Origin: DATJGF01 sp035495315
GTDB lineage: Bacteria > Verrucomicrobiota > Verrucomicrobiia > Limisphaerales > UBA8199
NCBI GenBank assembly: GCA_035495315.1
Contig: DATJGF010000211.1
Span: 50,175 to 114,174 of the forward strand
Direction: 5' to 3'
Length of the DNA: 64,000 nt
Of this stretch, positions 25,400 to 33,953 are shown in pieces. The first letter of the stretch is position 1. Each line of letters starts with the position of its first letter. A program made the translations under genes and the position numbers. The notes below the pieces were generated by a model that was not told the origin of the DNA, searched no databases, and was given only the letters and a program-made list of their open reading frames with translations.

Positions 25400-26152
25400 G
25401 TGCTGATGAAGTATTTGATCGTCAACGCGGATGATTTCGGAATAAGTAAAGGTGTGAATCGCGGCATCATCGAAGCCGCCGAGCTTGGGATCGTGACCAG
25501 CACCAGTTTGATGGTGCGCCAACCAGGGGCTGCTAATGCCGCAGCTCTCGCACGGGCGAGAAAGAAACTCAGTGTGGGGCTGCACCTGGATCTGGGCGAA
25601 TGGGTGTATCGGCAAGGGGAATGGGTGCGGTTGTACTCGGTGGTTCAAGTGGACGATGCCAGGCAGGTCGAGATTGAAATCAGTCACCAATTGCAACAGT
25701 TTCAGCGGCTGATGGGTAGAGACCCTTCCCATATTGATTCACACCAGCACGTCCACCGTGAAGAACCTATTCATTCGATCGTCAAAGCCCTCGGAGCGAA
25801 TCTAGGAGTCCCTGTACGCGACGTTGGAGAGCGCATTATTTATTGCGGCGATTTCTACGGCCAAACCGGCGAGGGCGAGAGTTGGCCGGAAGGTATTAGC
25901 GTGGAAGGCCTGAAATCGATTCTTTCGCGGTTGACCGGGAAGATTACTGAATTGGGATGCCATCCGGGCTATGACGACGGACTTCAGACCGCCTATCGCA
26001 GCGAACGCGCGCACGAGGTGAAAGTCCTTTGCGATCCCGAAATCCGTCGAACCGCGGCAGAACTCGGATTCGAGTTCTGCTCATTTGATAGACTCCCGAG
26101 GGAACAAAGATCGGCGGGCCAAGTTAGCCTGGATCAGGATCAACCCGTCTGA
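25400..26152 (+). CDS. ChbG/HpnK (YdjC) family carbohydrate deacetylase
   Basis: A 250-residue metal-dependent deacetylase of the YdjC/ChbG/HpnK family. The metal-site elements are LIVNADDFG near the N-terminus, VGLHLDLGEW, and DSHQHVH in the middle. Members remove N-acetyl groups from sugars such as chitooligosaccharides or hopanoid glycosides. As the last gene of the operon it fits removal of an acetyl group from the glycan intermediate. The listed start is GTG; ATG at 25406 (MKYLIVNADDFG) is the more typical start. Confidence 0.88.
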   Translation: MLMKYLIVNADDFGISKGVNRGIIEAAELGIVTSTSLMVRQPGAANAAALARARKKLSVGLHLDLGEWVYRQGEWVRLYSVVQVDDARQVEIEISHQLQQFQRLMGRDPSHIDSHQHVHREEPIHSIVKALGANLGVPVRDVGERIIYCGDFYGQTGEGESWPEGISVEGLKSILSRLTGKITELGCHPGYDDGLQTAYRSERAHEVKVLCDPEIRRTAAELGFEFCSFDRLPREQRSAGQVSLDQDQPV

Positions 26153-26179
26153 TCCGCTTTGTTCCCCTTGGCGGATAGC

Positions 26180-29100
26180 TTAATAGACCAAGACTCGGTA
26201 GTAGACGGTGTCGAGATTGCCGATAAGCCGTTTATCTGAGACGGTTATATCCTGGTTTATGCCCTGAATATTATCCTGGACGGTTTGCCACAGGATCAAA
26301 TCGCTTGAGGCATCTACACGGTAGACACGATTGGTGGACGCGCTGAAGGTCACCTCGAATCGACCGTCGGGTCCTCGACTGAGACTGCGAATCACAAATT
26401 TAGACCTGGGATTCCGCGGATCGGTATTAGCACGATATTCTTTCCAATTCGGGACCCCATCATTGTCCGGGTCCGCCGTTTCAGCGGTCACCCAGGTGCT
26501 TGACAGGGAGTAGCCATGATTAATTAGCCACTCGACCGGTGTCCCGTGCGGCAAGGCTGGATACACATTGATAAAGCTGTTCCCATTTTCAACTGCGAAA
26601 CTCTGTCCGCCAGTGTTGGTATAAATTGTATTGTCGACGTCGAACACACTGAAGGCGTTACTTGGGTTGATGATATCCTGGAACTGGAACCTGACCAATC
26701 TACCGAATGCCGCAAATGGTATGCTGGTCTCCAAGTCCGATGGATTGGGACTACTTAGCAACAACCATCTCCCACCGGCCCCGTCGCTCGTATCACTCAT
26801 ACTCCAACCTGAGAGGATCTCATTCGGACCATCAGATTGCAGTGTAGTTGTGCAGGGCCAATTGGGTCGATAATGAATCCGAATTTGCCGGACATACCGC
26901 GGCGAATAAGCGCTGCGCAAGCTCATGCCAGTCGGACTCACTTGGGCCTCGGGCACGACTCTCAACGCACCCACCGCCACCGGTCCGGCATTGGAGACGG
27001 TATCGAAATCACCGAATGCCGAATTTGTGATTGTGTTGTAATTGGTCGTTGGAGGCATCTGATTGGTATCAATGATGGGATTATTCGTATCCAGATAGGT
27101 GACTGGAGGCGGTGAAGTGACGGATAGCCCCGCATAAAAAATCGCAAACGACGGTGTAAAGCTGGTTGGATTGGGTGGCCGTTTGAGAGTTGCCCAGCGC
27201 AGAATGTATTGGGATTTCGCATCCTTGGTGATCTGGGCGAGCTGGGTGGCCACTTGAGCTGAGTTGGTAGCGCTGTGATATTTTCCTTGGGTCGCCAGGC
27301 TCAACTGCCGCAAATTGTTTGTCCCCAGTTCAAATCCAAAGCCCAAGCTGTAGATCCTGACGTTGTTGGTCACGGCCTGGCCGATAATGTCGTCCAGTGT
27401 GTTCGTGCTCGAGTCATCCTGGCCGTCTGAGATGACTATGACATAGTGCTGCTCATCCCGATTCGATGCACCTAAGTCGGAAATCGCAGCGCTGACCGCA
27501 TCCCAACACCGCGACCCGGCAGGAAATCCCTGCACATAATTCGTCCAAATCCCAGCGATCGATGTTTCCAGAAGATCTTTGTTTTGGGTTAAACCCACCA
27601 CGCGATTGGGGGCCTGGTCGTCCCGATGAAATTCGTAGACTCCGATTTGAGCATCGCTGGCCTGCTGATCCACAAACCCTATTGCTCCAGCTACCATGTT
27701 CTCGATGGCATCAGAAACGCCGTCGCCATTTGCATCTCCGTTGGCCAGTGAAGCAATACTGGCGGTATAATCCAGAACCAGCTCGACCTTGACGAGTTTC
27801 GAACTGCCGGCCGAAATAAACGGCCGGCTTTCGGAGCCAACGGCCTGCCCATTTTCCATCGCCAAAGCCGAGAGCAATATCGGGTCTATGACGACACCCT
27901 CGGAGGTGCTAGGATCATTCGTGTCGGACAAGGAGTACAGTGAGAACTGAAAATCCAACAGGAACGGCGAAGAATAATCAGCCGTTACATTGTCCATGAA
28001 CATATTGCGGACAATGCGATTGGTGATGGAAAAATGCAGGTTGGCCGTTCCGATACCCCATTGATTGCTCGCCCAGAGTGTCGAATCAAACTCTCCAGCA
28101 AAGGTGGGTACGCCTGAAATGAGACCGGAGCCTGCGTCGATGACAATTCCGGAGGGCAGGTTGTCTCCTCCGTATGAATCGGCAAGGCCTATCGTCACGA
28201 CGGCGTAGGTGTTGAGAGGGATCCCCTCTGAGCCAGTCACTAATGCGGGATTGACAATGAGCGGCACTCCGGGAGCAATCATCAGCAGCAATACCTGACT
28301 CTCTGAAGCACACGGGCTAATCGCGGTTATGACCGGGAAATACGGACCGATATCAGTGGGAATGCCTGAAATTAGGCCGTTGGTAGTGTTTAGCGTTAAA
28401 CCATCGGGAAGAAAATCGACGGCATACGCAATCGGATTATGCATCGCCTGTATCTGATAATTGAAAGGCGCTCCCTGATTGCCGTAAGTGGCTAATGGAC
28501 TAACAATGTGTGGCGCATCGAGAGAAACCGTCAGCACGGCCCCAGTGCTGGTTGACCCGAAATCATTGGTCATAGTGACGGAATAGATGCCGCTATCTTC
28601 CGGACTAACATCCTGAACAACTAAAAAGTTGCGGGTAGCGTCGGCTATATCGACTCCCTGGTAGGACCATTGATAGCTGAGATTGGTTGAACCGCCGGCA
28701 ATAACCTGAAAGACGACGTTGTCGCCGCAAACTACGGTTTGATTCTGAGGTGGGATCGAGACGAGCGGCGGGCCGCCGACCACAGTCAACTCGACAGGCA
28801 GGCTGTTTACCGCACCCCTCGAATTGGAGACTCTGACGGTATAGGTGCCGCTGTCAGTAAGCTTCAAATTAAACAACGTGAGGGTCGCCCCGATCGCACC
28901 TGCGATGTTTGTTCCCTCATGCTGCCATTGATAGCTCAATGGCTGCGAACCGATGGCAAAAACAGTGAAACTGGCACGGCTGGAGATTGAAGAGATTTGG
29001 TCGACGGGCTGCGCCAGAATAAACGGGGTGCCGTCGTTTTTTATGGCCAGATTGTGATAACCCCCGGCATCAATCGCGATAAATCCGACCGAACTGCCGC

Positions 29101-29938
29101 TGATAGTGGTTTGTCCATAGGTATCATCGCCCCAGGCGATCACCGTTCCGTCATTTCTCAGCGCAAGGCTGTGCAAGGCACCGCCGCTAACCGAAATCAC
29201 GTTTGCCAGGCCGCCCGGCACCGAAGCCTGGCCATAATCGTTGCGTCCCCACGCCAAAACGGTTCGGTTGCTTAATAAGGCCAGACAATGGTCCGCTCCG
29301 GCCGCGATAGCCATCACATTGGTCGCGGAGGCCGGGACTTCGGACTTTCCGTAGGTGTCATCGCCCCAGGCAATAACGGTACCATTTCGAAGCAAAGCCA
29401 AGCTGTTGCCGTTACCGGCCGCGATCGCAGTGACATTACTTAATCCAACCGGGACCGTCGTTACACTACCCCAGGAAACGACGGTACCATCAGTTTTTAA
29501 AGCAAGTGTGTGGGCCGAGCCGGCCGCGATCGCAGCAACATTTGTCAGTTGCGCCGGAGCCGGTGTTTGGTTGCCCCAGACAACCACCGTTCCGTTGCTT
29601 CTCAAGGCCAAACTGTAAGTAGCCCCCGCCGCAATGGCGGTAACGCCGTTCAAATTGAGGGGTACACTGGCTTGACCCGAGAGGTTAAATCCCCAGGCGG
29701 CTACCGTGCCGTCGCCCTGCAAAGCCAGTGAGTGAGACTCCCCGCCCGCCACAGCAACGACATTGTTTACCCCAGGGGGCACCTGGCTTTGCTGAGCATC
29801 ATTGGCCCCCCAAGCAACGACTGCCCCGCCAGCATGGCAAAGCGTCACTGCGGAAGGACTGAATAGCAGCCCGAAGCCCAGGCTCAGCCAAAAAGCGCCG
29901 TAGTTCAGTCCAGGGCAATTCTTCCGTGGTGATTTCAT
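26180..29938 (-). CDS. large secreted protein: RCC1 propeller, Ig, He-PIG and vWA domains
   Basis: 1252 residues with a signal peptide (about 12-36). Seven RCC1 repeats (about 38-315; cores such as VIAWGDDTYGQ and IAAGxxHxLAL) form a complete propeller. Two Ig-like modules follow (about 316-475), then two putative-Ig He-PIG modules (about 480-650) and a vWA-like domain (about 735-920). Its metal site reads D-Y-T-A-S instead of DxSxS, with an inserted DANGDGVSD Ca-binding loop, and ISDGQDD is intact. Near the end DPDNDGVPNWKEYRANTDP is a thrombospondin type-3-like Ca site. Likely a cell-surface adhesin or matrix protein; partner unknown. Divergent from the cysteine desulfurase gene. Confidence 0.8.
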   Translation of the reverse strand: MKSPRKNCPGLNYGAFWLSLGFGLLFSPSAVTLCHAGGAVVAWGANDAQQSQVPPGVNNVVAVAGGESHSLALQGDGTVAAWGFNLSGQASVPLNLNGVTAIAAGATYSLALRSNGTVVVWGNQTPAPAQLTNVAAIAAGSAHTLALKTDGTVVSWGSVTTVPVGLSNVTAIAAGNGNSLALLRNGTVIAWGDDTYGKSEVPASATNVMAIAAGADHCLALLSNRTVLAWGRNDYGQASVPGGLANVISVSGGALHSLALRNDGTVIAWGDDTYGQTTISGSSVGFIAIDAGGYHNLAIKNDGTPFILAQPVDQISSISSRASFTVFAIGSQPLSYQWQHEGTNIAGAIGATLTLFNLKLTDSGTYTVRVSNSRGAVNSLPVELTVVGGPPLVSIPPQNQTVVCGDNVVFQVIAGGSTNLSYQWSYQGVDIADATRNFLVVQDVSPEDSGIYSVTMTNDFGSTSTGAVLTVSLDAPHIVSPLATYGNQGAPFNYQIQAMHNPIAYAVDFLPDGLTLNTTNGLISGIPTDIGPYFPVITAISPCASESQVLLLMIAPGVPLIVNPALVTGSEGIPLNTYAVVTIGLADSYGGDNLPSGIVIDAGSGLISGVPTFAGEFDSTLWASNQWGIGTANLHFSITNRIVRNMFMDNVTADYSSPFLLDFQFSLYSLSDTNDPSTSEGVVIDPILLSALAMENGQAVGSESRPFISAGSSKLVKVELVLDYTASIASLANGDANGDGVSDAIENMVAGAIGFVDQQASDAQIGVYEFHRDDQAPNRVVGLTQNKDLLETSIAGIWTNYVQGFPAGSRCWDAVSAAISDLGASNRDEQHYVIVISDGQDDSSTNTLDDIIGQAVTNNVRIYSLGFGFELGTNNLRQLSLATQGKYHSATNSAQVATQLAQITKDAKSQYILRWATLKRPPNPTSFTPSFAIFYAGLSVTSPPPVTYLDTNNPIIDTNQMPPTTNYNTITNSAFGDFDTVSNAGPVAVGALRVVPEAQVSPTGMSLRSAYSPRYVRQIRIHYRPNWPCTTTLQSDGPNEILSGWSMSDTSDGAGGRWLLLSSPNPSDLETSIPFAAFGRLVRFQFQDIINPSNAFSVFDVDNTIYTNTGGQSFAVENGNSFINVYPALPHGTPVEWLINHGYSLSSTWVTAETADPDNDGVPNWKEYRANTDPRNPRSKFVIRSLSRGPDGRFEVTFSASTNRVYRVDASSDLILWQTVQDNIQGINQDITVSDKRLIGNLDTVYYRVLVY

Positions 29939-30099
29939 AAGTCAAAACACTCTGTCCGACGCCGGCGGCAACTCGACCGTGAAATGCACTTTCAAAATAG
30001 GCGGCCATAGACCGGCGGTTGAACGTGGCACTATTGTGCGGATTGCATTGATGCTTTACAAGGCCAATTTGTTTCACGAGCACGGCAGAATAGGTTACG

Positions 30100-31320
30100 G
30101 TGAGGTGCATGAGTCAGCCGCCGGTCTACTTTGACAATAACGCAACGACCAGCCTCGCCCCTGAAGTGCTTGAGGCAATGCTGCCCTTTCTGACACAGAA
30201 GTGGGGCAATCCCTCCAGCGCCTACCGTTTTGGACATCAATTAATCGAGGCGATCGATAGTGCACGTGCCAGTGTTGCTGCGCTCATGAATGCCGAACCG
30301 CGCGAACTAATTTTCACCAGTTGCGGGACCGAAAGCATCAACACGGCCCTTCATAGCGCACTGCTGAGTGATCCTCAAAAACGCCACCTCGTCACCACTG
30401 CGGTCGAACACTCGGCGACGCTGAAATATTGCCAGCATCTCGCAAAACGCGGCTTTGAAATCACTTTGGTACCGGTGAATTCCGACGGGGGCCTGGATCT
30501 TGGTTTCTTGGAGAAATCTATCCGTTCCGATACGGCGCTGGTTTCGGTGATGCTCGCCAACAACGAAACCGGCGTGATATTTCCGATCGCCGAGATTGCC
30601 ACGATGTGCCGACGAAAAGGCGTCTTCTTCCATACCGATGGGGTCCAGGCGGCGGGGAAGGTCAAACTCGATGTAAAGGAGTTGGGCGTCGACTTTCTGT
30701 CGTTGTCGGGTCACAAGTTCCACGCCCCCAAAGGCATCGGGCTGCTCTACGTGCGTCGCCACACGCGGTTTCATCCGTACCTGGTAGGCGGGGGCCAAGA
30801 GCGCGGGCGGCGTGGTGGTACCGAGAACGTCGCCAACATTGTCGCTCTTGGGCGCGCCGCAGAATTGGCAGCGGCACGCTTGCCCCAAATGGAAACGCGG
30901 GTTCAGAAGCTGCGCAACCAACTTGAGGCTGAGATTCTGAGGATGATTCCAGGTACAACCCGCAATGGGCCAAAGGAACCTCGGCTGCCCAACACAAGCA
31001 ACATCTCATTTGAAGGTGTAGAAGCCGAAGGGATTCTCATGCTCCTGGACCAGGCTGACATTTGCGCTTCCAGCGGTTCGGCTTGCACCACGGGTTCGCT
31101 CGATCCCTCTCACGTGCTCGTTGCGATGGGTTGCAGCCTTGAGCGAGCACGGGCGAGCGTCCGCTTTAGTCTGGGTATCGGGTCGACCGATACCGAAGTG
31201 AAATACCTCCTGGAACGGCTTCCTTCGATTGTTGAGAGGCTCAGGTCCAATGCTCCAGTTTCGGCTGGTGGGGCAGTTCAAGAAGCCTCCCTGTCAAGCC
31301 TGTCGGACAAACCTGCTTAA
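30100..31320 (+). CDS. cysteine desulfurase (NifS/IscS class)
   Basis: A PLP enzyme that takes sulfur from cysteine for Fe-S cluster or thio-cofactor synthesis. Numbering from the ATG at 30109: the PLP lysine is K203 (SLSGHKFHAPKG), with H101 and D177 (HTDGVQ) in the cofactor site. The sulfur-carrying cysteine is C326 in SSGSACTTGS, on a long flexible loop as in the NifS/IscS group. The GTG at 30100 is upstream, but ATG at 30109 with GGTGAG just before it is the better start. No scaffold (IscU/NifU) or regulator gene adjoins it; the next gene is a sugar kinase 148 bp away. Confidence 0.93.
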   Translation: MRCMSQPPVYFDNNATTSLAPEVLEAMLPFLTQKWGNPSSAYRFGHQLIEAIDSARASVAALMNAEPRELIFTSCGTESINTALHSALLSDPQKRHLVTTAVEHSATLKYCQHLAKRGFEITLVPVNSDGGLDLGFLEKSIRSDTALVSVMLANNETGVIFPIAEIATMCRRKGVFFHTDGVQAAGKVKLDVKELGVDFLSLSGHKFHAPKGIGLLYVRRHTRFHPYLVGGGQERGRRGGTENVANIVALGRAAELAAARLPQMETRVQKLRNQLEAEILRMIPGTTRNGPKEPRLPNTSNISFEGVEAEGILMLLDQADICASSGSACTTGSLDPSHVLVAMGCSLERARASVRFSLGIGSTDTEVKYLLERLPSIVERLRSNAPVSAGGAVQEASLSSLSDKPA

Positions 31321-31468
31321 TTTCGGTACAGCTCGAACTGGGCTTGGCCCTCCAGTGGGGGTGCATGAGCGCTTCGCGCTATTATAAAACGACTTAAGTT
31401 CGGTTTTTTAGAATTTCCCATTTTTTCAAACGGGCCAGGGCACAAGATTTGCGTCAGTACAAGGGTTT

Positions 31469-32941
31469 ATGAGTCGCTTCTATGTCGCTTGCGATCTGGG
31501 GACGGAGCTCGGTCGTGTCCTGTTGGGGACCTTACACAAGGACAAACTCGTTATTAGCGAGGTACGCCGCTTTGCCAACACTCCTATCCGTGAAAAAGAC
31601 TCGATTTTTTGGAACATCCCCCAACTTTACCAGGATGTTCTTGATGGTTTGCGCGGCGTGGGCGCTTACGAAGAGCCGGTAGATGGAATTAGTTGCACGT
31701 CGTGGGCTGGGGATTACCTGCTGTTCGACTCTGATGGTTCGCTGATCACGCCGGCTTTCCATCACGGCGATCCTCGAACTGCCGCAGGCAGCAAGAAAGT
31801 TCTCGCCCACATCGATCTGGAGACCCTCTATGGGGAAACCGGTTTGCAGCCATCCTCCACTAATACGTTGTTTCAACTCGCTTCAGAAAGTTCAAGACGC
31901 CTCAGACAAGCAGCTCATCTCTTACCGATCAGCGATGGATTTAATTACCTGCTAGGTGGCGTTCCACGTATTGAAATATCGCAAGCGAGCCAAACGCAGC
32001 TCTACAATCCGGCCAGCAACTCCTGGTCGCAACGATTGCTGGACGCCGTACACACACCGGCAAAGCTTTTGCCGCCACTCGTCAGCGCGGGAACGGAGCT
32101 CGGTCCGTTGCGGGCCGAAATTGCCAAGGAAACACGCCTGGAAGAGGCCCGAATCCTGGCTTCATGTTCTCACGAGGTTGCGTCCGCACTGGCGGGTCTG
32201 CCGGTTGCCGAGGGCGAGAGTTGGGCTTTCCTGAGGAGCGGGGCGTCGACCCTGCTTGGCACCCAACCAGGAGTGCTGCTGATTAATGACCCCATACGGG
32301 AAATGGGGCTCAACAATGCCATCGGGTATCAAAACTCTGTTTGGCTTCACAAGCACACGGTTGGTTTATCTATCCTGGACGAATGCCAGCGATCCTGGAA
32401 AGAAACCGACCGGGAAATCGACGCCGATCTGCTTTCGCACCTGGCTGGCTCTGCGACTCCGTTTGAGTCGCTCATCGATCCGACTGATCCACGGTTCCTT
32501 ACCCCGGGCGAAATGCCGAAAAAGATCCAGGCATTTTGCAAAGAAACCGGTCAGGCAGTGCCGCGCCGTCCAGGGCCGATCTTCCGCTGCATCCTCGAAA
32601 GCCTCGCGCTGTTGTATCGCAAGCAGTTGCGCGAACTGGAGATGATCTCGGGCTCGCGTTTTTCACGGCTGTTCATTTTGGGCAAATGCCCGCACTCACT
32701 GTTGAATCACTTTATTGCCAATGCCGTGCAGCTCCCAACCGTAATCATGGGTGATGATGCGGCAGCCATTGGGAATATTGTGGTCCAAGCGCTAACTTTG
32801 GGACATATCCAGTCGGTTGAACTGGCTCGCGAAATCGTCCGCAACTCAATTAAGACCGAGACGATAATCCCGTATGCAACCGCTTGGGACGCCGCCTTCG
32901 ATCGCCTGTTCAATTTGGTACCGACTGAAACATCTGAGTAG
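31469..32941 (+). CDS. FGGY-family sugar kinase, rhamnulokinase-like
   Basis: 490 residues, the usual length for FGGY kinases. The first phosphate motif is ACDLGTELGRV. Rhamnulokinase-type features are DSIFWNIPQL, SWAGDYLLFD, HHGDPRT and LLPISDGFNYLL. The C-terminal ATP region has FRCILESLALLYR and LGKCPHSLLNHFIANA followed by AIGNIVVQALTLG. It most likely phosphorylates L-rhamnulose or a close ketose in deoxyhexose breakdown. No isomerase (rhaA) or aldolase (rhaD) is adjacent, so substrate is inferred from similarity alone. Confidence 0.82.
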   Translation: MSRFYVACDLGTELGRVLLGTLHKDKLVISEVRRFANTPIREKDSIFWNIPQLYQDVLDGLRGVGAYEEPVDGISCTSWAGDYLLFDSDGSLITPAFHHGDPRTAAGSKKVLAHIDLETLYGETGLQPSSTNTLFQLASESSRRLRQAAHLLPISDGFNYLLGGVPRIEISQASQTQLYNPASNSWSQRLLDAVHTPAKLLPPLVSAGTELGPLRAEIAKETRLEEARILASCSHEVASALAGLPVAEGESWAFLRSGASTLLGTQPGVLLINDPIREMGLNNAIGYQNSVWLHKHTVGLSILDECQRSWKETDREIDADLLSHLAGSATPFESLIDPTDPRFLTPGEMPKKIQAFCKETGQAVPRRPGPIFRCILESLALLYRKQLRELEMISGSRFSRLFILGKCPHSLLNHFIANAVQLPTVIMGDDAAAIGNIVVQALTLGHIQSVELAREIVRNSIKTETIIPYATAWDAAFDRLFNLVPTETSE

Positions 32942-33097
32942 ACTAATGTCGTAGGGAAAATCCGCAGTCCAACGGGGAACGGCTGTGAGCTGGCGGTAAC
33001 GCAAATCCAACGTGAAGCAGCATTCAGCCAAAGTGGCGTGACTCCTAATGCTGAGATTTGGCTCGCCAGCGCCTCACAAACAGCTATTGTTCAGGCT

Positions 33098-33856
33098 ATG
33101 CGACTTTCTCTGCGCAAGCCACAAATAAAGCTCGCCTGCTTGTTCTTGATGCTGACTGGTTTTGGCGTTTCGGCTCAAATGGCTGGTCCGGGTGGACCGG
33201 CTGGTATGACCGCCGCCATCACCAAATTGTTCGGCGATAACCGAGCCTTTACCGCCAAAACCGAGGTGCAACTGCTGGATAATTCTCAAAAGGAGATTGC
33301 CCTCATGCCGATGAACTTTTCTCTGCTGGACAAAAGCATTCGAGTCGAGATGGATCTCAGCCAGGTCAAGAACCGGGAAATGCCACCCGGGACCGCAGAA
33401 AGTCTTAAACAAATGGGAATGGCGAGGGTTATAAGCATTATCAATCCGGGTAAGAAAGCGGCGTATGTGTTGTACCCGGACCAAAAGATGATGTTGACGA
33501 TTGCAGTGACCAATGAGGAACCCAACGACGCGTCTTCGAAATTGAACAAAACCTCATTAGGCAATGAAACTGTCGACGGCCATCCCTGCGTGAAGAACAA
33601 AGTAACGGTCCCTGGTGAGGGGGGTGAAAAAATTGATGTCACGATGTGGAACGCGACCGACCTTAAGGATTTCCCGGTTCAAATTCAGACTAAAGAGCGG
33701 GAAAACACCTCGATAATGAGGTTTAAGCAGGTGCAACTGACTAAGCCTGAGGCATCATTGTTCGAACCGCCTTCGGATTATACCCAATACGCCAGCCAGC
33801 AGGAGCTGATGCAAGCTATCCTGAAGAAAATGGCACCTGGGGTCGATAAGAAATAG
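33098..33856 (+). CDS. DUF4412-like exported protein
   Basis: An exported protein of about 252 residues with a clear signal peptide (MRLSLRKPQIKLACLFLMLT, cleavage likely after GVSA). The mature part starts with a Gly/Pro/Met-rich stretch and then shows a beta-rich pattern with repeated M/K motifs (YVLYPDQKMML, VDGHPCVKNKV, MWNATDLKDFPVQIQ) seen in DUF4412 and related lipoprotein-carrier-like proteins. The function is unknown. An in-frame upstream extension to 33038 exists, but the signal peptide fixes the start at the ATG at 33098. Confidence 0.78.
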   Translation: MRLSLRKPQIKLACLFLMLTGFGVSAQMAGPGGPAGMTAAITKLFGDNRAFTAKTEVQLLDNSQKEIALMPMNFSLLDKSIRVEMDLSQVKNREMPPGTAESLKQMGMARVISIINPGKKAAYVLYPDQKMMLTIAVTNEEPNDASSKLNKTSLGNETVDGHPCVKNKVTVPGEGGEKIDVTMWNATDLKDFPVQIQTKERENTSIMRFKQVQLTKPEASLFEPPSDYTQYASQQELMQAILKKMAPGVDKK

Positions 33857-33866
33857 CCCGCCGTTT

Positions 33867-33898
33867 CTCAAAACCAGGGTTAATGCGGGAGTTTTGAG
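33867..33898. repeat. 8-bp perfect inverted repeat after the DUF4412 gene
   Basis: CTCAAAAC (33867-33874) pairs with GTTTTGAG (33891-33898), starting 10 bp after the stop codon. A weak hairpin with no T-run; it may help end transcription. Confidence 0.3.
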
Positions 33899-33953
33899 CC
33901 GAGTTACCGAGCGTTTCTGAATATTGGGAGCCGTCCTTGGGGACTTGATCGTC

